A DNA stretch of 64,000 bases from Wyeomyia smithii (taxonomy: Eukaryota; Arthropoda; Insecta; Diptera; Culicidae). Position 1 is the stretch's first letter. Each line of letters starts with the position of its first letter. The stretch spans positions 33,275,506 through 33,339,505 of the forward strand of contig NC_073694.1 in assembly GCF_029784165.1 (NCBI RefSeq), given 5' to 3'. The notes under the pieces were generated by a model. It saw only the letters and a list, made by a program, of their open reading frames with translations. It was not told where the DNA came from and searched no databases. Below are positions 36,470 through 48,890 of the stretch, piece after piece. The position numbers and the translations under genes are program-made.

Positions 36470-38094
36470 AGCTGTATTGATCGAAGCACAGCGCATAGCG
36501 CCGTCTCTTGATACTGAAGTGACTTTTCGTTAACAGTCATTGTGTCACGAATAGCAGTTTCTGTCAATTTACCAGGTTGGTAAGCGCGCTGATCTTTGTG
36601 TACTGGTGAGTTCTTGAGGAACTACCTTCGGTATGAATATCTGAAACCCAGGGAAGTGTGTGTTCATAAGAACCTGTAGTGATTGTTATAGGTTTTTAAC
36701 CGTTACGTTCCACAAGGGCACGTTACGATACACAAACCTCGCCTTTAGAGGACAGCTGGCCATATAGGCGTCGGTGATCCTACATTCAAGGTCACGTGCA
36801 CTAATGTCCAGTTCGACCTGAGTTTTTCGCTTTTTTTAAATGAACCAGTTCCGATATCAAAAATAGAGTGTTGGGGATCTCACAAACTTGGTTCGTCAGA
36901 GACATGCCATTATTTGATTTTCTCGGCTGTTTGCGCTGCAGAGAGTGAGGCAAAGGATGTCGTGTCTAATGGCGTTTGTAAAAGTAATATCGTTTAGGTC
37001 ACCGGAGAAGTAGGCGGGTGCGATGACCATTTTTTGTTTCCCGTTGGTCGCCGGGACCTCCGCTAGTATGGCAACGACGTCACGTTGAATAAATTCTGTA
37101 ATTAGATTGTATTCGATCACTCTGCTCAACAAATTACTCATTGCAGCCATAGGCTTTGGCTGAGTGTTAACCTACCTTTTGAGTTCGTGAGCCCAAGAAC
37201 CTTTGTGTTCTTTGTGATACCTGGACTAGAGCAACGGTTAGTTGCTCTTTAGTGAATCTTCTGCTAAGGATGCTGGAAGCTCCCTTAACGTGACGAAGAC
37301 CTAGACTGCTGCTTTGGGTTAGCTTTGCTCCAAAACCGGCTTGCCAAGCCTGCTGTGAACAATGGGCAACAAACGCATGACCAGCACAGGAAGGTGATTT
37401 CTGGGACCTATATTTGTGAGCTGAAGATGATTGAGGCAATGTAGTTCTTGCAATTTCTCCGGAACCTTCCGTTCATTCGCGAGCTTGTGAATAGGGATTG
37501 ATTGAGGCATCCAACTATTGTTAGCCATCTACTGCACCTTATCTTCCATTGCAGGGTTGCGTTGAGCAGGTAGTGATAAGGGAGCTGGATGTTCCGTCTG
37601 TACCGTCCTGTTCTTTGTAGGATTGCGTTGAGCAGGTTGTGATGACTGAACTAATCGTTCGGCATGTACCTTCCTTCTAGTTGCAACAGAAGCTTCCTCC
37701 CGTCGCACCTGATGCGTGCGAGCTTAACCAAACATGTAGTTTAGTAGGAAACGCTACTCGGTAATTCGGTCGTCGGATTGTTCGTGGATCTCCAGGAACA
37801 GGTTTTCTTAGCTGTTTTGGTAATGGCAAACCCTAAGCTTAGACCTGAGTAGGGGAGAGTCTAGTGCCACAAACCGATCCAGGATCGAATCGGGCACGGT
37901 TCCAAGCTGCTCATTACATCGAAGTTTGATGGGGTAACCGTCAAAGATGATGGCGATGTCTATAGCCTCGGAACCAAGGAACCATAGCCATTGCTTCAGC
38001 CGGCCCCATTGACCCGACAGTTTTCGTTCACCGGATGATCGCCGCTAGTTCTCAATAGTTCAAGTCCATTCGTACGAGCACTAAAGCGATCCAT
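36470..38094 (-). pseudogene. Jockey-clade non-LTR retrotransposon (ORF1 start, endonuclease, part of RT)
   Basis: Read on the minus strand from 38094: an ORF1/gag-like start MDRFSARTNGLELLRTSG, soon broken. Then the endonuclease N-terminus (AVLARRFTKEQLTVALVQ-like, about 37270-37190). Then the central endonuclease piece VVAILAEVPATNGKQKMVIA with PAYFSGDL (36900-37150). Then the linker (LECRITDAYMASCPLKAR) and HFPGFQ. Last, the beginning of RT with AYQPGKLTETAI and SLQYQETALCA, where the element stops near 36470. Stops and deletions interrupt it. The Jockey-type endonuclease nicks target DNA before reverse transcription. RT motifs 3-7 are missing. Confidence 0.78.
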
Positions 38095-38307
38095 TGTAGG
38101 CGAAGGGAGGAAAAAAGGAAAAACATATCACTGGCAGCGCTGCAGTAAACAGAAGCGGAGCAGGAACTGACCTAGGAGCACCAGCAGCAGATGACCGAGT
38201 ACCAGCACCCGATGTTCATGAAGTTCTTTGTGAGATCGGGAAGCTGAAGAAAAATTGCCGGGCGAGCTCTTTGAACATAGGATAGAGGCCCTAGCTAGAG
38301 CGCTGCA

Positions 38308-39150
38308 ATGGGTCATTTACAGGATTTAGGAGGAGGAAAAACTGAAGGGAGTTGTCTGCCCCATCTACAAGAAAGACGACAAGCTTCGGGGATACTCTCG
38401 AGCCCCTTTGAATCGCGCAGAGGGTTAGGTGATCCGAAGTGCAGTTATCGACACGAGGGGCACGATTTCCAGCTTCTGGGCTTCGCGGATGACTTTGCCA
38501 TCATAACACGTGCCTTTGTGACGGCGGAGGAAACTTACGTCCGATTGAAGGCCGAAGCCGGACGAACCGGGCTGCGGATAAAGGCGTCGAAAACGAAATA
38601 TATGCGAGCGAGAGGCTTCAAACAGAACAACATCAGACTACAAATTCAAGTCTCTATAGATGGCAATGAGCTTGAGGTAATCGACGAGATAGTATATTTC
38701 GGGTCACTGGTGACCGCCGACAAAGCCAGCAAATAAATTCAGAGACGCATCCAGGCTGGAAATCGTGCCTATTTTTGACTTCGAAAGACACTTCGCTCGA
38801 ATCGAGTGCGACGGTGCACGAAGTAGACGCTATACAAAACCCTAATAAGACCGGTAGTCTTATGCGGAGGACCTGAACGCTCTTCGAACGGAAGGTGCTG
38901 TGGATCATTTTCGGTGGCGTACAGATAGACGACGGAGAACGGTGACGGCGCATGAACTATGAACTATACGCGTTGCTTGGAAAGAACCCCAATGCACACC
39001 TGGCGAAAGTCAATAGGTTGCAGTGGGCCCGTCACGTCGTAAGGATACCGGACGACAACCATGTGAAATCACTTCTCTTAAGCAACCCTGCCGGCACTAG
39101 ATATAGAGGACGCAGCGTGCACGCCTGGGGAACTGACGAAACAACAGGCG
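38308..39150 (+). pseudogene. RTE-like non-LTR reverse transcriptase, 3' part
   Basis: Frame pieces include SSPFESRRGL, then (after a deletion) LLGFADDFAIITR with the catalytic FADD, KAEAGRTGLRIKASKTKYM, and ELEVIDEIVYFGSLVTADKA. After stops come the C-terminal pieces MNYELYALLGKNPNAHLAKV and LQWARHVVRIPDDN, then SNPAGTRYRGR, a common ending of this family. The usual VPQGS-like motif region is deleted. A minus-strand piece of the same family lies at 45766-46072. The clade name is by motif wording and could be off. The element is inactive. Confidence 0.8.
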
Positions 39151-39500
39151 GGGGCCTAGTGGGGTTGGTAACGTCTCCGCCAACCACGCTCGACGTCTGA
39201 GTTCGAATCCCAACGCCGACATATATAGGTGTCGATGGTTGTGGGGTGGCGTGATCCACTCACAACCAACCCAACTGGTCTAGATTCAATCCTAGCGGAC
39301 ACCGGGAGAGTTCTGAGGCGAAAAATCTCTGGGATCACGCCTTCCATTGCATGAGGAAGTAAAGCCGTTGGCGCCGGTACGTTAATCAACAAGACGTTAG
39401 TTAGGGTCCTGGGTGGAGTCGCCTCCGGGCGCAACAACAGTGGCGGAACTAGACCGACGGAAAATAAGCGAGAATTAAAAAAACAAAAAAAAAAACTGGC
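39150..39500 (+). mobile_element. tRNA-derived SINE
   Basis: A polymerase III A-box-like GGCCTAGTGGGGTTGG (39153-39168) and a B-box-like AGTTCGAATCC (39200-39210) are correctly spaced. A body with GGTTGTGGGGTGGCGTGATCC and its partner follows, ending in an A-rich tail (about 39476-39496). This is the layout of the tRNA-related SINEs known from Aedes. It follows the RTE-like fragment directly, and such SINEs often borrow non-LTR machinery; a link here is inference. Confidence 0.75.
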
Positions 39501-40369
39501 TAAACACAGTCCAAAGTCAAGCAACATGGCGCGACAACTTGTTGATTGAGATGGTAATGCTTCTTTTATTATTACAGATTGAACTAAAATGCCAGTAAGT
39601 TTTCTAGATGTACGCTTGGCTTGAGAATCCTAAAATCAAGGTGTGATCAAATATCTTATAAAACCAATATAGCTCACTTACGTGAAATCATGAAGACACA
39701 TTGAAGATGACAGAAGCACTTCTGATTTTGTTCTACAGGACATTCGAAAAAGAATCACTTTTGGCAATAAAATTACCCAAATAGGTACACTGAAAAAATG
39801 CACATAATATTGTGACTTTTATAATGAGGATAAAGTTCGCTTATGTATGAGGCAGTACATGGGTGACGTTTCCCGGTTGGTACGTTTGTTTGTGTTATTG
39901 TTTTTGCAATCTCAAACCCAAAACAGAACCGAACACAAAATCTTAATGTCTGCAAAAATATCAAGAGTGGTATTTTATTGTTGTGTTAAGGATGGCTTTT
40001 CTCGTGATACTGGAGCAACCGATTGGATATTTGTTTTTCGCGCTTCTCCGATCGGGGTTCTATCGAAGTAACGACCTGAACTGTAATCAGCTGATCACAA
40101 CTGTCTCGTGGATTTTCTTATTATCGTGGAGATAAACCAATTGTCGCTTCTTATGACAAAATAGGTGACTTGTACATCTAATTTGTTCTTCATGTCAAGT
40201 GAATATAATGAATGTTTAAAAAAGTGTAACTCGAATGAGTAGATGTCAAATTGTGAGTATGGAAGATTTGTCATAATTGTTTTCTTTTTATTTTAAGAAT
40301 TTTGAAAACTAAAAAAATATATCGCATTATTAATTTACGCCAAGAAAGTGAAAGCTTATAACAATAGTA
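39501..40369. other. no recognisable feature
   Basis: AT-rich non-coding DNA. tacactgaaaaaatgcacat at 39786 resembles a MITE start, but no matching end was found. Confidence 0.4.
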
Positions 40370-40563
40370 TACACTGGGGTTGCTTTTTACGTGGTAGGTT
40401 GTACCGCATTTAAAAGATTAGATTCCATATATTCATACTAAACTTATTTGATACCGTATACAAATAATCTTCCGAATCGAGTAAAAATAATCCGCGTTAT
40501 TGTGAAGATGTCCCGTTTAAAAAAACGCATAAAAACAACCCGCGTAAAAAGCGATCGCAGTGT
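40370..40563. mobile_element. MITE related to 15193-15390
   Basis: Ends TACACTGGGGTTGCTTTTTA and CGTAAAAAGCGATCGCAGTG are inverted and match the GTACACT..GCTTTTTACGCG ends of the element at 15193. Length 194 bp. The interior differs. Confidence 0.72.
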
Positions 40564-41419
40564 ACATATATTCACCATTGTGGAAACTAGGAATTTACAA
40601 GTGAAAGTTTCACACGACTTTTAAAAAGTAGATATGGTCGAGATACAACCACATACTCAAGAAATACGTAACCCTGACAATTATTTGCTGGTACAAACGT
40701 TTCAAACTAGTCGACAAAAAATCATTACTCCGCTATATTGAAGCGCTAATAAAATCCCTAAAGGAGCTGTGAAAGTATATGCAGCAATGTTCGAGCACGC
40801 AGGAAAAAGCATGCAGGTATATTGTTCGCATAAAGTACTCAAAGTTCATTATTGAGGTTAAGAAAGTTCTAGTAATTTTTTTCACAACATTAGTTTTAGA
40901 AGATTTTTTCGTTGCGGGTGTTTTGAGTATTTGACATTTAATATTAAATCAAGCACAAACTAGCCATGTATTTTCTACTAATTGGTACAGAGCGGAAGAT
41001 TGCGGGCTCGGATCTCAGTACAACCAGGTCATTCGTGGTTAAATACAAGCATATTATATAGAAGATTCAGCTAGAGTCGCAGGTTCCTCATTTTATTTTT
41101 TCTAGTCCGGAATTACGTACGCAATCTGTAATAAGCGATTTTTCACATGATTTGTCATTTTTTCTGTAAAAATATGATATTGAGTCAACTAAGTCTAAAA
41201 TTGAGTATTTTCAGTTTCGTGTGTAAGAATGTGTCATACGCTCACAGAAATGCAACAACAATGCACAGTGGTACTGTAAGGCAATTTAGGCGGACATGAG
41301 GTTTTCGATGCTATTTTTTTATTTTAAAGTCAAAGTTTCTCCTAAGAAGTTGTTTCTTATAGCTAGTCCTTTATTTATGTGCAAATGAAAATTAGGGTGG
41401 TCCTACAATCGGCGAAATA
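40564..41419. other. no recognisable feature
   Basis: AT-rich intergenic DNA. gagcggaagattgcgggctc near 40990 has a faint polymerase III box look but is not convincing. Confidence 0.35.
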
Positions 41420-42340
41420 AAAAAATAACTTTTTTATTTGCAGAAGTAACTTTTCGCATTCTTCGGCACAGTTGTAGATTAACTAATTCTGAGCAACAAA
41501 AAACCCTTTTGTAGCATTAAATTGGCCGAAATAGAGCAACTTTACGTGACTGGCTAAGAGTGGGTTCCGAAAAAAAAACAGTTTTTTAGCTCTATTTTTT
41601 CAGTTCAGATTTAATAACAATGTATTATTCGGACCTCAAAAGCCTAAACATATGTTTTCGCGCCAAAACTCCCGCCTCAGCTGGGCATTAGTGTCATCCG
41701 TGAGTGACCAGCTGAGGCCCAAGCGACGCTGGTTTGCGCGCGATTATTTTTATCTTTGTTCTGGCTCGACAATGCTGCCGTCCGAGAGGCAGCCTATAAA
41801 AGCGCTCTTCAGAGCAGCGCCAGTGTTAGTCATTAGGGTTCATTCCAGTCAGTCGAAAAGCGTACGGCGGCAGCGCCGTCACGCTGCCAGTTTGTAAATA
41901 CTCTTAGAATAAATATACAGTAGCTAAGTAAAGTTTGTGCGTTTCGTGGTGCGCGAAAGAAACCTTCTCCCTGGGCCTTAATTGCCCATCGTGGTGCCAA
42001 AGGGCGAAAATTAACACAACGTAGGGCCGTGCGCGATCAATATGTTCTTATTGAACGTTTTATTTAAAAAATAGAAACTCTTTACCTATACAACATATCG
42101 ACAATGTTTTTCCGCCAATAGATGCGTATTTTTGTGTTCTTAAGGTTAACCAAAGAAAACTTTGTTATTACATTTGAACTGAAAAAATAAAGCAAAAAAT
42201 CTGTTTCTTTTTGGAACCCTAGGTCAGTAACGTCAAATTGCTCTAAATCGGTAAATTTGATAGCTACAAAAAAACAGTTGATTTATAACTTTGCCGGAAT
42301 GTGTATACAATTATTTCTGCAAATAAAAATGGATTCTAAT
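41420..42340. mobile_element. foldback-type element split by an LTR-like insertion
   Basis: 41420-41640 and 42125-42340 are imperfect inverted repeats; shared blocks include ttttatttgcagaa, tttttgtagc, agagcaa and a run ending tttttcagttca. Between them sits a GC-richer insert, described separately, that breaks the palindrome. Confidence 0.68.
41670..42040 (+). repeat. solo LTR-like sequence with promoter and poly(A) signal
   Basis: The insert has TATAAA at 41795-41800, an initiator-like TTAGTCATT about 30 bases on, AATAAA near 41908-41915, and TGGTGCCAAAGGGCGAA near 41992, which looks like a primer-binding-type edge. This is the order of U3, R and U5. Exact ends and target duplication could not be set. 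Confidence 0.5.
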
Positions 42341-42619
42341 GGATATCATTAAGCGAGATATTACAAAGCTACAGATTCATGCATTTTAAAGAGATTTGCC
42401 ATCAAATGAAATTTCGATTTCGAAAATTTCAAGATCTTCTTTCGTGCATTTTTTCGTTAATCAAAAAAGTGTAACTTTCACGAATGCAAGTGAAGTCCGA
42501 TTAAGCCTGAATTTTTAAAGATAGATTCAGGATAAAGATAAAGCTATTGTGCCCTGAAGTTTGCATTGAAAACGCACGAAAACTGCCATTTCCGTGGTTT
42601 TACCTTTACACGCACTGAC

Positions 42620-43115
42620 GAAACTACTCAGGCAGCATAAACCATAGTAACCTATGAGTCAACAGGAAAAATTAACTCAAACTCTTAACGTGATGGAGAG
42701 AACAGTGAAGCTATTTCGTTCAGAACTGTGCGCGGACATGTCGCACGGATACACCTGTTCCGGCATCTACAACACCTTAGCACTATTGGACAACTATCAG
42801 AGTATCGAAAGAAAGCCCGGTCCCGGTCAGCAGTAGATCCTGAGCGACAAGAAGCTCTAAAGGATGCTGAAGAAGGAAGATCTAGAGAAAAATGGCAAAT
42901 GCCAGGGGAACATGAACATTTGGGAGTCCCGTCCACTGGTCTCGGAGGTGCAGGCAATGTTTGATTTTGCCGGCGAGTCGCAAGGCGGATGGACGTCTAT
43001 ACCTATCACACCTTGGATGGCAACGACTGGCAGGGCACTTCGTATTTCACTTCCTTCACGAAGAAAGTGAACTTTGACTGCCAGAAGGCTGCTCGCAAGG
43101 GCTTAGAATTTTTTT
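42620..43115 (+). pseudogene. ITm (ITmD37E-like) transposase fragment
   Basis: The N-terminal DNA-binding region is open from 42654 (KLFRSELCADMSHGYTCSGI..YNTLALLDNYQSIERKPG). Broken frames with SDKKL-like and GNDWQGTSYFTSFTKK-like pieces follow (about 43000-43060). The same wording occurs in the minus-strand copy at 59690-60498, so they are one family. The catalytic core is almost wholly deleted. Tc1/mariner-type transposases of this family carry out cut-and-paste transposition; this copy cannot. Confidence 0.8.
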
Positions 43116-43165
43116 GTAAGTAAGCTAATATAATTAGCTTGCATGGAAAATTTATCCGCTTAGTT

Positions 43166-43420
43166 CTAGAGAAACATTTCAAAAGGTCCTATCTGCTTTG
43201 ATCGATTTTTTGATCGATGACTTTCATTCAATCACCACAACTCATTAAGCACCTTTTATGACACGTTATTCGTACAAGTTGATAGCGGAGGGATCACTTT
43301 TGCCTTCTGAACGAAAACCACGCTTGGGAGAGTCACTAAAACGGAACCATTACCAAAATGGAAAGACGCTCCGGAGAAACGATAGAGGCAGATAGGACCT
43401 TTTGAAATGTTTATCTAGAG
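43166..43420. mobile_element. MITE with GAAACATTTCAAAAGGTCCT ends
   Basis: CTAGAGAAACATTTCAAAAG.. (43166-43196) and its near-perfect complement (43388-43420) bound a 255-bp unit without an ORF. gatcgattttttgatcgatg near the left end is itself palindromic. Confidence 0.85.
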
Positions 43421-44306
43421 TTTTTTTTCTATCACAATCCGAAAAAGTCCACTTTTATATGAAAACGTTACTGCGAAAATCAAATTTTTCTTATACATTC
43501 CATTGACATCCTATTGTTGACTCATAAGTCGCCACCGAAAAGAAAAAAAAATCTGCGAGTTGCGGAGTTCAAACTAACTTTCTTCCGATGTATGTCAGTA
43601 GAGGTCGGTCTGAAACAACAGCCATAAGTCGAACCCGATCAATAGATGGTATGCTTAGAAAGTCGAAGTTACTGCAGCAGAGAAAAGTTGGTGCATCCAG
43701 ACAGCGATAAACCACAAACCCTTGCAAGTGGTAGAAAAGAATGCAGTCGCAGTCCGGGACAGCACCATTGCTGACAAAGACGCAGCTCAAAATAGATAAA
43801 ATCGGTGTACGATGTAAATAGAACTACATGTTAGATGTTAAGATAAGAAAAAGAAAGAAGTGACGATCGTTCTCGCACCGTGGATACGTTGGAATCGTTC
43901 AAACTAGGTATCGACGGAATGCTGATGAACAAAATTTTACAAATTTCCTTGGTCCTCAAGTCAATTGAGCGTTTTTTGAAGAACTCAACTTTGAACACAA
44001 AACAAGAGCCCAAGTAGTAAGAAACTGGGAGTTGTGGGCTTCATGTATTAAAGCTTTTAAAGACGGGGTACATATGTTAAAATAGAATATTGTCGAGTTT
44101 TTGAGGGCGTTATACAACATGTTAAAAGATGTTTCGACACGACGAGCTCTATACATTCAATACTCTGACAGTGACGTCCGCTAAAATATTGTGGTAATAG
44201 ATGATTAGAAAACCCCTCTGTTGCTCGAAGTGCCACAGACAGCAATCCAGCATACAGTTACAGCTATGCATAATCAATAACCATAAAACGTGCCTTACTG
44301 AAACTT
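43421..44306. other. no recognisable feature
   Basis: Non-coding AT-rich DNA between two inverted-repeat elements. No ORF or repeat is recognised. Confidence 0.4.
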
Positions 44307-45154
44307 GTCAATACTTTTCATTAAAGTTAAGCTGAAGTACTATAAACTCCTTTAGGTTTCATTTGTTCAAATCCAACCATATTAGAGTACGGCGAGCATA
44401 TGTCACAGCAGGTTTTCATATATCAATGATACTAACTTTTTTGTGTTAAGAGATAAAGAAATGGATAATTCAGCAAAGTTTTAGAACGTGCAAAAATATA
44501 AAACTTTGCTGAACAAACAAAATTCCTATCTCCATTGGGCACAGAATTACAGAGTATTTTCTATAAAAGTTACTTAAAAGTTAGTTTCTTGTACTTAACT
44601 TTTGTTAGTTACATTTTACAAGAAAACGTTATTGTCGAAGGCGACACATCTTCAAGACTTTTCCTTAGAAAGTTATAGCAAGTTTTAGCTTATTTTCTCG
44701 ATAATTTTTAACAACAATTTTATCGAAAAAATAAGCTAAACTATGCTATAACTTTGTAAAGAACAGTCCTGGAGATGTATGGCCTTCGACAAAAACGTGT
44801 GTTTTATATGCCCAAATGCTTTTTCAGAATAACGTTTTCTTGTAAAATAAAGCTAACAAAGTTAGGTACAGAAAACTAACTTTTAAGTAAATTTTATAGA
44901 AAATACTCTGTAACTCTGTACCCAATGAAGATAGGAATTTTGTTTGTTCAGCAAAGTTTCATATTTTTACATGTTCTAAAACTTTGCTGAGTTAGCGATT
45001 TCTCTATCTCTTAACACAAAAAAGTTAGTATTATTGATATATGGAAACCTACTGTGACATATGCTCGCCGTACTCTAATATGGTTGGATTTGAACAAATG
45101 AAACCTAAAAGAGTTTATAGAACTTCAGTTTCACTTCAAGGAAAAGTATTGTCA
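44307..45154. mobile_element. large palindromic (foldback) element, arms about 390 bp
   Basis: 44307-44703 is the inverted counterpart of 44724-45154. Paired blocks from outside to inside include caatacttttc, tttcatttgttcaaatccaa, tagagtacggcgagcatatg, ttaagagataaaga and ttgttcagcaaagtt, as well as acaagaaaacgtta. The loop is only about 20 bases, near 44712. There is no ORF. Confidence 0.92.
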
Positions 45155-45179
45155 TCACGATTCCACTTCTCTTTTTAAC

Positions 45180-45500
45180 CCATACGTTCTTGAAGTTATC
45201 GAAAAAATAAGCTAAAATATGATATAACTTTGTAAGGAAAAGTCCTGGAGGTATATGGTCTTTGGCAAAAATGTGTGTTTTGTGTGCCCTAACAATTCAT
45301 CCGAACAACTCTTTCATATAAAATGCAACTAACAAAAGTTAAGTACAAAAAACTAACTTTTAAGTAAGTTCCATATAATATACTTCATAACGTTGTACCG
45401 AAAAAAGAAAGAATTTTCATTTGTTCAACGAAGTTTCATATTTTTGAATTTTCAACAACTTTTCAGAATTAACCATTCTTCTGTCTCTTAACACAAGAAA
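45180..45500. repeat. third, diverged arm of the adjacent palindrome
   Basis: Direct relative of 44715-45020: ttatcgaaaaaataagctaa, ataactttgtaaggaaaagtcctggag, aaaactaacttttaagtaag and ttgttcaacgaagtttcata occur in the same order. It is more diverged than the two palindrome arms are from each other. Confidence 0.85.
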
Positions 45501-45765
45501 GTTATTTTTTTATTTGTAGTATCGTAAACTTTTCAAATTTTTTGACAATTTGCGATTATGCGGGTCATCCATACAAACAATTGTCCCGAAGACACTACTA
45601 AGCTAAGGTGAAGAAGAAAGGCGCTACGGAATTAAGTTCCACTTTTTGCCTTATTGGACAACTGTGCACGTGCACCGTCCGTGGGAGGCAAATGTTGGTT
45701 TTCTTGAGCCTCTACCTGGTTTTCTTTGCATTGTTTTCCAGTCCAACTCTCCTAGCTTTTTAGTT

Positions 45766-46072
45766 TCAGGGTGGCATAGATTGCCTCCATCGTCGCAAAG
45801 TTTCCAGAAATAACTTTAACGTCGTTTGCAATGCCTTACGTTTGTTGAAAATTGTGCCTTTCGTATCGATGCCCGCTCGGTGGATTACACCCTCGGGTGC
45901 AATGTTCAACAACGTGCAGGATAGTCCATCTCCTTGTCTCAGCTCTCTGCGCGCTTCGAAGGGCTTCGAGAGTGACCCCGATCCGCCGACGTAACACATC
46001 ACTAGGTCCAAGGTAGCTTTGATAAGATGTGTCAATTTCTCCAGAAAACGGAAATTCTATTATTTTTGACAT
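45766..46072 (-). pseudogene. RTE-like reverse transcriptase fragment
   Basis: On the minus strand: IKATLDLVMCYVGGSGSLSK, then PFEARRELRQGDGLSCTLLN (the RQGDGLS motif 4), then GVIHRAGIDTKGTIF. It ends before the FADD motif. This region precedes the part kept at 38308-38736, so the two may be complementary pieces of one family. Too short to be functional. Confidence 0.8.
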
Positions 46073-47480
46073 ATGAAAGTTTCTGATATGATAAAAAATT
46101 TACCGCAAAACAAATTTATAACTTAGAAGAAATAGTATTTTTACTCAGAACTAGCTGAAAACATACGAATTCTTGAAAGTAAATGCTGTTTATATTTAGT
46201 TATCGAATGTTTTATTTTTATTTTTTGAATGTACCAAAGAAAGAATCGAACTAGTTTTTGATTCATTCGTACGAACTTTATTGGAAAAATAAAAATAAAT
46301 ATAATTATCAAAATAAAATAAAATTAAATAGAATATCAAAATCATAATACATTGCCGTTCCTAATTGAAATAGATAGTGACATATATTCCCTTAGATCAT
46401 CATATGGAATAAGTTTATCACCACAACAATCGCGACCTAGATGAAGCGATAGACATATCAATACACGCGCGGTTGAGTGGAATCGAAAACGCGAACGCTC
46501 CGTTCATAAAACATATCACCACACAACGTTTAAGCTCTTGCTTCACCCGAATCCCGGTCATTAATCACTCAGCTCAGCATAAATAATTGAAATGTGGTAT
46601 GACATGCGCGTACAGAAAGTACAGGGGACTGTAAATGGTGGTAAATGTTGCATCCTTATAGTCAGTCACTCACACGTGCACCCGGCTGAATTGAAAAATA
46701 CTGCATATTTAGGAAAATGTAACCGCATGGGGGTTTCCCGCTAAAGCCTGGATTTAATATAACGACGATACCGACCTAGGCTGCTTGTAGATTGATTTGA
46801 TAGCTTGCACAGTTCGTAATGGAAACCATGCGTCTCCATTAACCAACAACTGATGGAGACGCGATGCTATTTATTCCCCGGTTTGCGATCGATTGCCAGT
46901 TTGCAATTATTTTCGGCCGCATCTCTCTCCTGTTTGGTGAGAAGTGACCAAGCCAAGCTTTGCGGAGCGATTTACCAAATTTGGGCTCGGAAGCAATTGG
47001 TATAATTAGCGCTATAATTTACATAGCGGTTATTATTGAACACGAAATGACTCCCTCTAGCAGCGGTCGCTAAATTGGGACATTAATATGCAACCACATT
47101 ATACACTCTGCTGTTTTGTGAAGCTGTTATTGTACACTATTGTACCTTCCCGGCAGAGGCGGGCATGACCAAATGTCACGTGTCCTCCAGAAATAGTCGG
47201 CGCCAGACTGCATTCAGTGCACTGCGTTGTCGCTACATACACTTCTAAAAGATATAAAATGTACTCCATCGTTCACGGCTCTGCACAAACGACAATACAT
47301 ATATTAGCGTACTGTAGCTAAAGGGAGTTTAGAGTGGATCCATATTTTCATGCATCGTTCTGACGACATTTTCTGACTGACGTTTTTTCATAATTTCCTT
47401 CAACGTTTGACCAGGCTTTCGAGCCGAAACAAAAACCACTCATTAAGAGTAACCCCGTTGGTAATAATTTCACCGTACAT
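46073..47480. other. intergenic DNA, no gene or repeat recognised
   Basis: One of the few stretches without repeats I can identify. 46400-47300 is mixed-composition DNA with CG-containing words and small palindromes. It could be regulatory, but no motif supports a specific claim. Confidence 0.4.
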
Positions 47481-47485
47481 TGAGC

Positions 47486-48724
47486 CTATTGTGAACTTTT
47501 ATAAAAAACCTAAATTAATCCACTTAGCGGTCAGACCCAGCCTTTCTCATTCAAACTTATTAAATGTTAGAATAGATTTACACGATTTAAGAGAAAAAAT
47601 ACTCCTTGAAAATTTCTGCTGGTTTCAGCGCAACTATACCATTATTAAATACTATACCATTATTAAATTAAAATTAAAAACCTAACATTCACACACATAT
47701 GAGCATACATTAAAATATACATATGCAAATATAATGAAATCAATATGGTCAAATACATCACGCAAAAATCCAGATGACTACTTCTAGTTATCGGAGTACA
47801 TCCTAAAATGGCTAAATTTTGCCTAATCCGGGTATTTCGATGGCGAAGATGCCGACTTCATCCATTATGAGTATTGCGGAAGCGGTACACCCAAAGGCCA
47901 GAAATCAACTTAGGACGCCATTTTAAATTTCCAGATACTTAGTAGCTTCCGATTTCTGGAAAACAACCTTAAAGGGACAAACATTACCAATGTTTTTCAG
48001 GAACATTATCCCGGGCTCGAAAGCCGGGAGGAAACTCCACATTTCACTTTGAAACCCGATTTTGCAGCTTTCGGTTTCTAGAAAACATCTACACACGTAC
48101 ACACCAACACACAAACATATAAACCAATACATGCACACATGCAGAAAATGCTCGTTTCGTGAAACTGAGTCGAGTAGTATATGACATTCGACCATTTGGA
48201 TCACTTTACTACTTTTTAATTAGCCAGTGATCGTTAGGAGAAAGTCAATATGTTTACCTTCATTATGTGATTTCACATTTTTATGAACAACGGACAAAGT
48301 TACAATCCAAATACAATAAAATTCAATAGCAACCTATGGGGCAACTAGACCTTTCATTTGACACTAATTTTGTGAAAATCGGTTCAGCCATCTCTGAGAA
48401 AAATGAGTGAGTTTAAACAACCTCATGATAACTTTTCTTTACATAACTTTTGAACCATATGTTCAATCATAACGAAGTTTAAAAGTTAAGGGTTTTGGAG
48501 ACAGCCCAATCATTTGAAACCAATTTTATTGAAATCGATTATGTGGTTTCTGAGATATTGATGTTTCGTGATTTTTACATTTTGATACATAACCTCTAAA
48601 CCAAAAATCCGATTACAATGAAATTCAATAGCAACCTATGGCGCAACTAGACCTTTCATTTGAAATTAATTTTATGAAAATAGGTCCAGCCATCTGTAAG
48701 AAAAGTGAGTGAGAAAAAAAAGTT

Positions 48725-48755
<31 letters not shown>

Positions 48756-48890
48756 TACATACATACATACAGAAAATGCTCAGTTCGTCGAAAGAGGTCG
48801 AGTGGTATATGACATTCGGCCATTGGGACCACTTTTAAACCTTTGGTTTTTCCAGTGACTGCTATACCTTTCTAGGAGAAAGGCAAAAAC
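47486..48890 (-). repeat. repeat nest: inverted copy of the 1.1-kb repeat and Helitron-like units
   Basis: 47486-47560 holds aaaacctaaattaatccac plus gcggtcagacccagcctttc, found inverted at 52502 and 55140. 47760-48090 resembles the internal units of the Helitron at 12437. 48230-48890 is the minus-strand copy of the repeat at 51079 and 53036, ending with cctttctaggagaaaggca. A (CA)n run followed by (CATA)n lies at 48725-48770. Confidence 0.75.
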
